This document shows positions 1-11,417 of a DNA stretch of 64,000 nucleotides, in pieces. This DNA comes from Leptobrachium leishanense (lineage: Eukaryota; Chordata; Amphibia; Anura; Megophryidae), in assembly GCA_009667805.1 (NCBI GenBank), contig CM019068.1, positions 3,455,218 to 3,519,217 on the forward strand, given 5' to 3'. A model generated the notes under the pieces. That model did no database searches. It was not told where the DNA came from and saw only the letters and a list, made by a program, of their open reading frames with translations. Each line of letters starts with the position of its first letter. Position 1 is the first letter of the stretch. The translations under genes were made by a program, and so were the position numbers.

Positions 1-2125
1 TATAGTCACTGTGTTACATGTTTACAGGCGCATTCTGTATATAGTCACTGTGTTACATGTTTACAGGTGCATTCTGTATATAGTCACTGTGTTACATGTT
101 TACAGGTGCATTCTGTATATAGTCACTGTGTTACATGTTTACAGGTGCATTATGTATATAGTCACTGTGTTACATGTTTACAGGTGCATTCTGTATGTAG
201 TCACTGTGTTACATGTTTACAGGTGCATTCTGTATATAGTCACTGTGTTACATGTTTACAGGCACATTCTGTATATAGTCACTAGGTTACATGTTTACAG
301 GCGCATTCTGTATATAGTCACTGTGTTACATGTTTACAGGCGCATTCTGTATATAGTCACTGTTACATGTTTACAGGTGCATTCTGTATATAGTCACTGT
401 GTTACATGATTACAGGTGCATTCTGTATATAGTCACTGTGTTACATGTTTACAGGTGCATTCTGTATATAGTCACTAGGTTACATGTTTACAGGCGCATT
501 CTGTATATAGTCACTGTGTTACATGTTTACAGGCGCATTCTGTATATAGTCACTGTGTTACATGTTTACAGGCGCATTCTGTATATAGTCACTGTTACAT
601 GTTTACAGGCGCATCTGTATATAGTCACTGTTTACATGGTTACAGGTGCATTCTGTATATAGTGACTGTGTTACATGTTTACAGGCGCATTCTGTATATA
701 GTCACTGTGTTACATGTTTACAGGTGCATTCTGTATATAGTCACTGTGTTACATGATTACAGGTGCATTCTGTATATAGTCACTGTGTTACATGTTTACA
801 GGTGCATTCTGTATATAGTCACTAGGTTACATGTTTACAGGCGCATTCTGTATATAGTCACTGTGTTACATGTTACAGGCGCATTCTGTATATAGTCACT
901 GTGTACATGTTTACAGGCGCATTCTGTATATAGTCACTGTGTTACATGTTTACAGGCGCATTCTGTATATATCACTGTTACATTACAGGCGCATTCTGTA
1001 TATAGTCACTGTGTTACATGATTACAGGTGCATTGTATATAGTCACTGTTTACATGATTACAGGTGCATTCTGTATATAGTCACTGTTACATGTTTACAG
1101 GTGCATTCTGTATATAGTCACTGTGTTACATGATTACAGGTGCATTCTGTATATAGTCACTGTGTTACATGATTACAGGTGCATTCTGTATATAGTCACT
1201 GTGTTACATGTTTACAGGCGCATTCTGTATAGTCACTGTGTACATGTTACAGGCGCATTCTGTATATAGTCACTGTGTTACATGATTACAGGTGCATTCT
1301 GTATATAGTCACTGTGTTACATGATTACAGGTGCATTCTGTATATAGTCACTGTGTTACATGTTTACAGGTGCATTCTGTATATAGTCACTGTGTTACAT
1401 GATTACAGGTGCATTCTGTATATAGTCACTGTGTACATGATTACAGGTGCATTCTGTATATAGTCACTGTTTACATGTTTACAGGTGCATTCTGTATATA
1501 GTCACTGTGTTACATGTTTACAGGTGCATTCTGTATATAGTCATATTTACATGATTACAGGTGCATTCTGTATATAGTCACTGTGTTACATGATTACAGG
1601 TGCATTCTGTATATAGTCACTGTGTTACATGTTTACAGGTGCATTCTGTATATAGTCACTGTGTTACATGATTACAGGTGCATTCTGTATATAGTCACTG
1701 TGTTACATGATTACAGGTGCATTCTGTATATAGTCACTGTGTTACATGTTTACAGGCGCATTCTGTATATAGTCACTGTGTTACATGTTTACAGGCGCAT
1801 TCTGTATATAGTCACTGTGTTACATGATTACAGGTGCATTCTGTATATAGTCACTGTGTTACATGATTACAGGTGCATTCTGTATATAGTCACTGTGTTA
1901 CATGTTTACAGGTGCATTCTGTATATAGTCACTGTGTTACATGATTACAGGTGCATTCTGTATATAGTCACTGTGTTACATGATTACAGGTGCATTCTGT
2001 ATATAGTCACTGTGTTACATGTTTACAGGTGCATTCTGTATATAGTCACTGTGTTACATGTTTACAGGTGCATTCTGTATATAGTCATTATGTTACATGA
2101 TTACAGGTGCATTCTGTATATAGTC
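1..2125. repeat. 39-bp tandem satellite array, left part
   Basis: About 54 head-to-tail copies of a 39-bp unit that contains GTTACATGTTTACAGG and CATTCTGTATATAGTCAC. Variants alternate between TTTACAGG/ATTACAGG and GCGCATTC/GTGCATTC, with occasional single-base losses. The period is 13 codons, so 13-residue repeat peptides appear in several frames; these are shadows, not genes. The array runs off the left edge of the window and is interrupted on the right by a solo LTR, after which it resumes at 4901. The unit matches the 3' end of the LINE fragment at 5097-7035. Confidence 0.97.
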
Positions 2126-3204
2126 TGTAACGAGCGTCGCCGCCGGCGTAATAAAAAGCCTAAACCTAGTGCTAGCTCATAGTAGTGAGACTCTCAATAG
2201 TAATTACCAAGACTCACCTCTACCATGCAGCGCTCAGGTGGTCTGTAATTCAGATAATTGCTCTGCATAAACCCAGGCCCCACCTAAAGACCAATGCTTC
2301 CACATTGCCTTGGAATCTCCAAGCTGTAAGGAGCTACCTCTAATCTCTCTGTATTTGCCTGGATACCTGAATCGCCTTCTACTCCACTGGACATCCTATT
2401 CCTCCAAACCCTTATTCTGCAGACCACCTGGATATCCTATTTATTTACTGACTTCCTGGACTTATTTCTAAAGATACCCTTCTGGAATTCCATATCCTCA
2501 GACCTCCTTGATCCTCCAATCCTCCTTCATATTTGAACTACAAGGACTTGCCTGGAACCCATCATAAGACTGTTCTGTGAGGACTCAGAGATTATATATA
2601 TATATATTCCTGTATATTATACTCTGCTGTTATTACTACCTCCCCTGATCTGCAGTTTCCTATATATTCGGTACTCTTGCATTTAACCGTTTATCCTTTC
2701 TTAGTTCATGTTATAGCCTATTATACTCTGTCTCCCTTTTGTCTAATACCTGCAATCTGCATATATAAAATATCCTCTCTAGTTCCTTCCTACTCCATTG
2801 CTCCCCCTTTCTGTATCTGAATATATATATTTCTCCCTGTCCATTATCTGTGTCTGCTTCATTCGTATATTGTTATATTATCCTTAGTTCTAGTCTAGCA
2901 TTTCTGCCTATTCCTTCTCTGTAACTTCAGCTTACCTATTGATATCATTTATTCAGCATTCTCCCTCTTTTCTATAACCCTTCCTATATTGGTTTTTTTA
3001 GAATTATTTATTATAGTACATAATACAGTTAACAACATGAACAGACTTAAGATCACATATGACTTAAATTTTTCACAAATCTTTTCATTATCCTATGATC
3101 CCGAATTTACACCAATAGTACTTTTCTTTTTTTCCTATATTCTTATTGACTTTTAGTCATTTCTTCTGTGCCTTTCAATAAATCTATTTTTAAATACATA
3201 TATA

Positions 3205-3233
3205 CAGTTGTGTTCAAAATTATTCAACCCCCA
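3205..3233 (+). repeat. Left terminal inverted repeat of the Tc1-like element
   Basis: 29 bp, exact reverse complement of 4789-4817; the preceding TA is the target duplication. Confidence 0.95.
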
Positions 3234-3422
3234 CTGAAATTGAGTGTTTTGGCCAGTTTGACATTGATTTTGATCATTCAGTCATCTTGCTTACAATTAA
3301 ATCAAAGAGGCACGTGTAGGTCAGACAAATATAACATAACATTTATAATGAAATAACCACAAATGTCTTTTCTGTGCTCACATCATTATCAGTTTTATTC
3401 AAACCCCAAGTGACATTCAATC

Positions 3423-4456
<1,034 letters not shown>

Positions 4457-4788
4457 ACCAGTAAATGTCTAGAAGGAGCTGAGTATCAGTCATTTTAAAG
4501 CTGCCTAATTGGTGCTTATTATGCTTTATTGCTGCTCCGTGACATCCACAGGTGTTTTCAATACCTGATTGAAAACACTTGAATGAACCTCTGTTCTTCA
4601 GAGTGGTAGTCTTTAAGGGGTTGAATAATTGTGTCAATGAAGAATTCACAAAAGAAACATTTACTACTGTATTACAAAACCAATTGATGTCATTTTAGTT
4701 GCATATGGTTCTTTAAAAAGTCCTTGTAGGATTTCATTCTGAATACAATTACAAATGTCACTAAATTCCCTAAAACCCTTTACAGCAT

Positions 4789-4817
4789 TGGGGGTTGAAT
4801 AATTTTGAACACAACTG
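4789..4817 (-). repeat. Right terminal inverted repeat of the Tc1-like element
   Basis: 29 bp, exact reverse complement of 3205-3233; followed by the duplicated TA. Confidence 0.95.
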
Positions 4818-4900
4818 TATATCTGCCTTGTAATACTCTTGTAAGACTATTCATTGCACATTGGCTCGACCTTGCCGCCCCCGGAACCTGTATCCTGACA

Positions 4901-5129
4901 TAGTCACTGTTACATGTTTACAGGCACATTCTGTATATAGTCACTGTGTTACATGTTTACAGGCACATTCTGTATATAGTCACTTTGTTACATGTTTACA
5001 GGCGCATTCTGTATATAGTCACTATGTTACATGTTTACAGGCGCATTCTGTATATAGTCACTATGTTACATGTTTACAGGTGCATTCTGTATATAGTCAC
5101 TGTGTTACATGTTTAAAGGCATATTCTGT
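4901..5129. repeat. 39-bp tandem satellite array, right part
   Basis: Continuation of the array at 1-2125 after the solo LTR insertion, about six units. The last unit (5099-5129) is degenerate and runs without a break into the coding end of the LINE at 5097-7035. In minus orientation the LINE stop codon (5097-5099) falls inside this terminal unit. Confidence 0.93.
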
Positions 5130-7035
5130 ATTCAGGTATGTTAATAGAGATCTCTTAAGTAACTTTAGATTGGGGGAAGATTTGATGGCGTCTGGGAGGT
5201 TATTCCATAAATGCAGTGCGAAAAATGAGGATGGAGCCACTTTCTTTTTGTATTGTGGTATTGTAAGGTGCAGGTCCTGGATCGGAGGTTATAGGATGAG
5301 GGAACTGTCACGAACAAACACGCGCCGAGATGAAGGACGCAGGGTTAAGCAACTATCTGTCTATCCTAGACCCAAATAATGACTACGCGGACAACAATCC
5401 CCCGCGCGTGCTTGCCTAACTGTCCCAGCAACACTTTCGCTCGCAACAGGCACATAGAACGTGATGAAATGGTCACAGGATTGTAACACAGTATCCGTCT
5501 ACTCTTGACCCGGAGTACCGACTACGTTTCTCACAATCCCTGTACCCACTTTCTTATTCTTTTCGTTACACTGCCGCCACAAACCAGGGCTTTCCCAGGA
5601 TGCCACCCTGAATCAGAGCTGGTCCGCGACTCTGATTACGCACTGTACAATAGGAGAACAGTAAAGTAACTGCACCCCAACTCATGGTTTAGTAGATACT
5701 CGAGCTTAACAATGGCAAATCTCTATGATAATCCAGTCCTTCAGTTAGCGTGGATCGAATATCAGGCAGAAACAGAGCTTAATAAATGTAATATTTATGA
5801 TATAAAAAGTTTTATATATATCATAGTGCATTTGTTATAGAAAAAGGGATATGATAAATCAATAATTACACACAATGCAGCGAAAATAAAAGGGAGATAA
5901 CAGCGGATCCTAGTTACTTACAATATACGCTAGACGATCAGCCGAAGGGAGGTTCTAATAGGAAATGGCAATTTCTTCAATTCTAGATTGACCTCCAAGA
6001 AAATAGCCCCGAGCACACGCTTGACTCGGAATATATATTTATTTATTTATAAAGGATTTTACCAGGAAGGATATAGGGCTGCCCTTCCCTCTAAGGACAG
6101 CCTCCTAGCTGGTAGAGCCTGTGCACTACATTTCCCAGAATTCCCACTCCTGGGCACGCTCAGTGCACTTTTTCATTAATTTTAATGCACAGCTGTAATA
6201 TCAATTATCCAAAGCTGGTCTCTGTGATCAAAGGATATAATTGCTTCTTTGATATGCGCTTGTGGTGCCGTTCAGGCTGGCTCTTTATCCCTGCCATGAG
6301 CAATCACACCTCCCACCTGCTGAGCAGAACAAAAAGGGTAATTTCTTCCATTCACACCTTCGATGACTTCACAGAGACAACAGTCACTAACATGTTAATT
6401 ACTTCCTCAAGCACGCTAGAAACTCAGGCTTTTATTAGTACATCTGCGCAAAATGGCCACTGGTATATCTATAGATAGCCATAGAGATATATATTTATGT
6501 ATAAATATACAGATAGATATACATATACATGTCGAGATAGGTATGTATATCTATCTACCTGTGACAGGAACTGCTGCGGGAAGCCTTCTATTCAGGTAGG
6601 GTGGTTGCTTCCCAGAAAAGCTCTTAAACACCAGGTTGGAAAGGTGAAGGGTGTGTCTGGATTTCAGTGATAGCCAGTTTAGCTCTTTTAACATGTCACA
6701 TTGGTGGGTCATGTAGTTACATTGTAGCACAAAGCGGCAGAAATGAGTTATATAATGTAGTAAGTTTCTGGAGGTGTGTTTGCGGGGCGGCTGCATACAC
6801 TACATGTCTGTATTCCATAGCCGGCATAAGCATTTGCTGTACAATCTGCTTTCTTACCGCGGGGCTCAGGCAAGATTTGTTTCTGTACAGGGCACCTAGT
6901 TTGGGGTAAAGTTTAGATGAGTTTTTCGATGTGGGGCCAAAGGATAGATTTGGGTGTAACCACATACCTAGATGTTTGAGAGAAGTGACTGTGGTCAGCG
7001 TGCCATTTGATTTTGTCCTGACACATTGGGCAGTA
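5097..7035 (-). pseudogene. 3' end of an L2/Rex1/CR1-group LINE reverse transcriptase ORF, split by an LTR
   Basis: The minus strand encodes the C-terminal end of a non-LTR retrotransposon reverse transcriptase. Going down from 7035 one reads LKHLGMW, NLSFGPTS, KLGALYRNKSCLS, VRKQIVQQMLMPAMEY and (after a frameshift near 6740) LNWLSLKSRHTLHLSNLVFK with PYLNRRLP. The frame then continues across the solo LTR (5306-6566) with SSYNLRSRT. After one more frameshift come LWNNLPDAIKSS and LLKRSLLTYL, and a stop at 5097. It lacks everything upstream of the thumb-like region, as usual for 5'-truncated LINE copies. Assignment to the L2/Rex1/CR1 group rests on these C-terminal motifs; the exact clade is not decided. 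Confidence 0.85.
5306..6566. mobile_element. Solo LTR (1261 bp) inserted in the LINE fragment
   Basis: The ends are TGTCAC…GTGACA, a perfect 6-bp inverted repeat with TG…CA ends, flanked by GGAAC on both sides (5301-5305 and 6567-6571). Removing it and one GGAAC makes the minus-strand LINE reading frame continuous, which independently confirms the boundaries. It contains an AT-rich simple-sequence stretch (about 6465-6555) and a short segment near 6045-6075 (AAAGGATTTTACCAGGAAGG) that resembles the SINE body at 61253-61409. There is no open frame of interest and the LTR family is unassigned. Confidence 0.85.
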
Positions 7036-7494
7036 TTTCAAAGCTGGTGCTAACGTAACCTGAGCTGTTGTAAATTTAACAATCCCGTCGGGCTACATTA
7101 CATTATTCGCAGTACAACGGGGACACTAGGGAGAAAAAACTGCACCCGCAGTTTTCTCCCTAGAGCCCCTGTTTTACCGCGAAATTACAATGCAGGCGCT
7201 TAAAATGCTCCCTGCATTGTTAGCGGGCGCTAAGCCCCGGGATGCACGCGGAGGTGCTAAGCGCCGCCGCGCTCATCCTCTCAATGGAGTCTTTTGGACT
7301 CCATTGAAACAGATTGCGGCGGTCACATGACCTTCCGCATCTTGCCTCGTGAGATCCGGCAGGTCAGCGTAGTGATCCGCAGGCAGAGACTGGGGGACAT
7401 TTGGATTGTAATATGCGGTGGCCACCAGGGCAGAGGCGGCTCTAGACTTTGTGAGGCCTTAGGCGAAACTTAAACATGAGGCCCCAGATATATG
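7036..7494. other. Non-coding repeat-derived stretch
   Basis: No gene. The segment at 7036-7080 (CTGGTGCTAACGTAACC, GAGCTGTTGTAAA) resembles one arm of the foldback at 40888-40987, so it is probably a relic of the same MITE family. The stretch 7430-7490 (GAGGCGGCTCTAGACTTTG) looks like another dispersed repeat. The GC-rich centre (7200-7330) shows nothing I can name. Confidence 0.5.
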
Positions 7495-8619
7495 TGTAGC
7501 GCTCACTCCCGGAGGAGCCGCTGAAAATGAACCACGGGTCAGTCTCCCCGCACTAGGGAATAAATATACTCCAACACAGTTGTGAGTTTTTATCATTTAA
7601 ATAGTTTACTAAAATAATAAGCAGATGTTGAGACACGGTATTCACAGGTATATTACAGTACTTTGGTATCGCGGTAAAAACGCGTAGCGGGAAAGAAACG
7701 AAACACGAGGCTTCGTATTTCGGAAAAATAATATCTTCACAACCAAACAGAAAAGAAATGCAATTGCAAGAATATTCGAAAAAGGGACACGTAGCGAAAC
7801 CCAAAAATACAATCTCTTCGTATTACCATAAACGCGCAGCGGAAAAGAGAAAAATATATTCGGAACGTATCTTTAACCCCTGTTCCGATTCATAACAAAT
7901 GAGTCCCGCACAGGTTAAGTCCCGGAATGTAAAGGGTGTGTACGTGTGTGTATATGGTACCCGGATACTATTCAACTGGCCAGTGAATTACTTATAACGA
8001 TGTCTTCGACTAGTCAAGTTGGGGCCCTGTGGGTTTTGGAAACAAACAGCAGCGTGCTTTCTTGATTTTATAAACCGGCCTTGGAGGCCTCTCACCCATC
8101 CGCTCGATCACCAAGGCTCCGCTGACCCAGGACGTCTCTCCGCTTAATGCCTGGCTGTGATACTGGCTACTGGATCCGTTGTCTGGCTTTCCTTGCTCCC
8201 ACCCGGACTTGTCCAGCTACCGCCTGCTCTCCCATCCAATGGACTTGCGGTACTCCTCACTCGGGTCCTCTGCTTGCCTTGATCGCAGCGTGGGTATAGA
8301 CATGTCTCTGCAGGGTCACTGTCCCGATCCCCCAGCACCAGCGAGGTAGCCCCTGCGCTCTGGCCTGGTCACGATCCTCCACAGCTCGGCCTGCTTCCTT
8401 CTCCTTTCAGCTCCCAGCTCACTCTGAGCATGCTTTCCACGAGGCTGGTGATGCCTTTCCTTTCCTACACACCCACTTCCTGTCCTTACGCAAAGCATCA
8501 TGGAAAAGGTAGTTTAGTGCCTTGTGTTTGTCCAGCATAACTTTCCATGGTCTCTGTCTCCCTCTGGTGGCCATTGCAAGTAAATGCAGCAGAACAGTCT
8601 TTTTAAACACATCGCTACA
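7495..8619 (-). repeat. 3' LTR of the PNMA-gag element
   Basis: 1125 bp, nearly identical to 11418-12542. The polypurine tract precedes it on the minus strand. Confidence 0.94.
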
Positions 8620-8633
8620 CTCTCCCCCCCTAA
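8620..8633 (-). other. Polypurine tract of the PNMA-gag element
   Basis: The minus strand reads TTTAGGGGGGAGAG immediately before the 3' LTR, where plus-strand DNA synthesis of LTR elements is primed. Confidence 0.8.
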
Positions 8634-8735
8634 ACTCTTGGGTCCTCCCAAGGGCGTGTAACGGGTACATGTGTCGGTCATACATAATATAACAACAGTT
8701 GCATTACATTTCTACTTAACATTTCTAACTTTAGC

Positions 8736-10127
8736 CTACATATTCAGGGTTGACAACAGGCAGCAATTTTCCTCAATCTCCCCCAAACCCTTAGACACCT
8801 TGGCAATTAGAGCTGACACTTCTGGAAACCTCCGCCCAGTTGTTACAGCCTCCTCTGTGCTATGTCCTGGTGAATCAAATGTGAGTCTCTGAGGGGGTCG
8901 TACTGAACGTTTAGGTTCAAATTTTTCAAGAACCTCTTCAGTCAGGAGAGCTGACTCTACAGGCTCAATTCTCTCATCAACCATCGGAGCCAACACTTCC
9001 TCGGAATATGAGCCCTCCAGTGAAGGCATAGAACTGTAATCTATGGATATTTCCTCTAAAACTTCAGGAACTTCCCAGGTCTCAGGTACTGCAGGTGCTC
9101 GAGTCATAACTTCAGAGATATCAGACCCTAAATCACTCTCACCCCAGTCAGAAACCGGCTTGACGCTCTGGGACTCAGGTGCCCACACCCAGCTCAGACA
9201 CCAGCCTTCTTCTTCACTGTCTTCTTCACTCTCTCTAACGGAACGGAACTGATGAGACCGAATAGTAGGAGTCGGACGGGATATAGGCAGACCAGGCACA
9301 GATAATTTGTCTCCAATCGGTACTTGTACAGTCTTTCCTGAACGTAGGGCCTTCTCTGTCCCTTCCGTTCTCCTCAGCCTTCTTATTTCTGTAGTGGTTC
9401 TCTGTTCCTTGACCCTCCGTGGACAGGCCGGTCGTGACATCGAGTGTGCCTTCTTAGGAGCAGGATTCTCTTCCGTGACCAGTGGGGTTAAGAGGTGTCT
9501 CAACACATCAGCGTTCATCCCCACTATCATAGAACTTCGATTAGCTCCCGAGGGACGAGGACACACAATTGCCAACGTGTCACATACTCTCGGTTGTCCA
9601 GCGATTTCCGAACTGAATTCTAGCTTCACCTGTATATATCCATCATAGGGAAACTTCTCCATTCCCATACCCCAGATTTCGAGATCCTTCAATTTCTTCA
9701 GGGGTATATGCTTCAGATATTTCTGATAGAAGTCTCGGTAAATCAGCGTTACTTGAGCACCCGAATCTAGAAGAGCCTTAGTATAGACTCCTTCCACTTG
9801 AACCGGGATGATGGGCGAAGGACCTATCAACTTGTCAGGGAACTTTTTCGTAGCAGCAGGAGAGGTAGACCCAGTCTGTTGTACTCTAACCCTTGTCCTC
9901 ATACGTGGTGACTGCGGGCATACATTTTCCTCCCGTGACATAGGATCAGACCTCCAGGGAGAGGATCTTCTAGGTCTAGCAGGCACATATAGAGACCCTC
10001 CCTGTCTCCTTTCTGGGCACTGAGCCTTGAAATGACCGAATTCTCTACAGGCAAAACATCTTCCCCACGAGGATGAGGGCACACTTTCTTCCTGTGGCTC
10101 ATTTGAAAATCCTCTGTCGGAGACCAC
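8736..10127 (-). CDS. Zinc knuckle-protease frame (463 aa) with disordered tail; RT/IN missing
   Basis: Overlaps the end of gag in another frame; the first codon given is GTG and the frame is open further upstream, so it is probably expressed as a Gag fusion. A CCHC knuckle (C24, C27, H32, C37; CFACREFGHFKAQC) is followed by a retropepsin-type aspartic protease with the D121-S-G motif (LLDSGAQVTLIY). A long acidic, low-complexity region and the tail KRSVRPPQRLTF come next. That tail looks like the C-terminal tail of a Gypsy integrase, suggesting that reverse transcriptase, RNase H and integrase were removed by an internal deletion. The gag-to-protease relation is +1 (or -2) at AAA TGA G. Either programmed shifting or a simple indel would explain it. 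Confidence 0.85.
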   Translation of the reverse strand: MVSDRGFSNEPQEESVPSSSWGRCFACREFGHFKAQCPERRQGGSLYVPARPRRSSPWRSDPMSREENVCPQSPRMRTRVRVQQTGSTSPAATKKFPDKLIGPSPIIPVQVEGVYTKALLDSGAQVTLIYRDFYQKYLKHIPLKKLKDLEIWGMGMEKFPYDGYIQVKLEFSSEIAGQPRVCDTLAIVCPRPSGANRSSMIVGMNADVLRHLLTPLVTEENPAPKKAHSMSRPACPRRVKEQRTTTEIRRLRRTEGTEKALRSGKTVQVPIGDKLSVPGLPISRPTPTIRSHQFRSVRESEEDSEEEGWCLSWVWAPESQSVKPVSDWGESDLGSDISEVMTRAPAVPETWEVPEVLEEISIDYSSMPSLEGSYSEEVLAPMVDERIEPVESALLTEEVLEKFEPKRSVRPPQRLTFDSPGHSTEEAVTTGRRFPEVSALIAKVSKGLGEIEENCCLLSTLNM

Positions 10128-11358
10128 AGCAACCGCTGCTGTTCGTATATCTGAGAAACTTCAGTATTTCAGTCTGCATTTCTACTACTTTCAAGATTGT
10201 CCGGCATAGGTCCGTGTGTGTCTGTTCCATCTTAACTTGGGCTTCTTGTACTCTCGCGAGAGTCTTTTGTATCTCACCATACACCTGGTTTGACGACTTT
10301 TGAGTTATCTCCGGCTCATATGTCTCTTCCGGATCTTCCTCATCTGATGAACACTCGTTATACTCTATGGGTTGCGCATAGACCTTTTCTCCCCTTCTTC
10401 CAAGCTTCTCTTCCAGAAGGGCTTCTTCCTCCCGAACAACTCGAATCAGTTCTAGGTAATTTAACTCTTTATTACCTTCTCGAGTCCTCAGCTGCAACAT
10501 CACAGGATCTAAAGGTAAGGCACCCTTCAATATCTGACGCATTCTAACCTGATCTACTGTAGTGGGGTCTGTTCCTTTCTTCAACAGTACTTGGTACAGT
10601 ATCTTATCCAGGCGCCTCATGTATTCTGTCATCTTCTCACCCCTTTTCTGGTAAGTATGCTCATATTGGTACATTAGCTCAGCAGCCTTTTCCGTTCGCC
10701 CGAAGACTTCCTGTAATATGTTCAGGTAATCTAGAGCAGTACAGTCTCTCTTACTCAGCTTCAGATTCCTGACAGCCTCTGACGCAGGTCCCTTTAAGCT
10801 CTCAGTAATTCTTTGCTTCTTCTGCGCTTCAGAGACGTCCCACTCATCCAGAGCCTGCATCGCTTGTTCCACCCATTCTTCGAAGGTTTCTTCTCCCGCC
10901 GGAGTTGGCAAGTTTCCTGAAAATTTTTCCAACTTCCGATATCCGAAGCGGATGTAAGAAGGGTGAGCCCTCTGACACTTAACCACGAGGTCTCCAATAG
11001 CAGCAATGAACTCCGGCCCGATCATGGCCAGCGGGCTGGAAGCAGGAATGTTCGCTGAATCACCACGTGGCTTACTTGGCTGGATCAGACGAACTTCCAC
11101 GTCGTCGGTTAGCTGTATACTCACGTCCTGAAAACACACAGGAACACCCTTTCTCCACTCAAAAAGAACATACGTGTGAGAAGTCTCTGGGTTCACTTTA
11201 ATGTCCGCTAGAAACCCCCGCTGCTCAGGTGCCAACGCTGCCACGGCCAGGCGGATCTGCTCTTCTGCCCAGGTGCCTACAGGAATATTCATTACTACAC
11301 TCAACTCTAACTGGCCACCCTGTGCTTTACACCACTCTGCTGCTTCAGCTGGATCCAT
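10099..11358 (-). CDS. PNMA-like Gag protein (419 aa) of the Gypsy-type element
   Basis: Structural protein of the element. Residues 1-95 (WCKAQGG, then MNIPVGTWAEEQI and VLFEWRKG) match the N-terminal RNA-recognition-like fold of the vertebrate PNMA family. Residues about 143-319 (LEKFSGNLP, EETFEEWVEQA, ESLKGPASEAV, LQEVFG, REEEALLEEKLG) match the PNMA/Ty3 capsid region. An acidic segment and a predicted coiled coil follow, and the zinc knuckle lies in the next frame. The start ATG is the first after the primer site and gives the MDPAEAAEW N-terminus. The stop (TGA at 10099-10101) lies inside the downstream protease frame. PNMA genes are domesticated relatives of such Gags; here the gene is still in a transposon with LTRs. 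Family match is by eye. Confidence 0.88.
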   Translation of the reverse strand: MDPAEAAEWCKAQGGQLELSVVMNIPVGTWAEEQIRLAVAALAPEQRGFLADIKVNPETSHTYVLFEWRKGVPVCFQDVSIQLTDDVEVRLIQPSKPRGDSANIPASSPLAMIGPEFIAAIGDLVVKCQRAHPSYIRFGYRKLEKFSGNLPTPAGEETFEEWVEQAMQALDEWDVSEAQKKQRITESLKGPASEAVRNLKLSKRDCTALDYLNILQEVFGRTEKAAELMYQYEHTYQKRGEKMTEYMRRLDKILYQVLLKKGTDPTTVDQVRMRQILKGALPLDPVMLQLRTREGNKELNYLELIRVVREEEALLEEKLGRRGEKVYAQPIEYNECSSDEEDPEETYEPEITQKSSNQVYGEIQKTLARVQEAQVKMEQTHTDLCRTILKVVEMQTEILKFLRYTNSSGCCGLRQRIFK

Positions 11359-11395
11359 ATTTAACCCTTTAAATGCGGTTTTTCCAGAGACTGAG

Positions 11396-11415
11396 ATCCC
11401 GGAAACGAGCCCCCA
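11396..11415 (-). other. Primer binding site, tRNA-Pro-like
   Basis: Two bases after the 5' LTR the minus strand reads TGGGGGCTCGTTTCCGGGAT. Apart from two extra T residues it matches the 18-nt site complementary to the 3' end of tRNA-Pro known from gammaretroviruses. The tRNA assignment is an inference. Confidence 0.6.
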
Positions 11416-11417
11416 CG

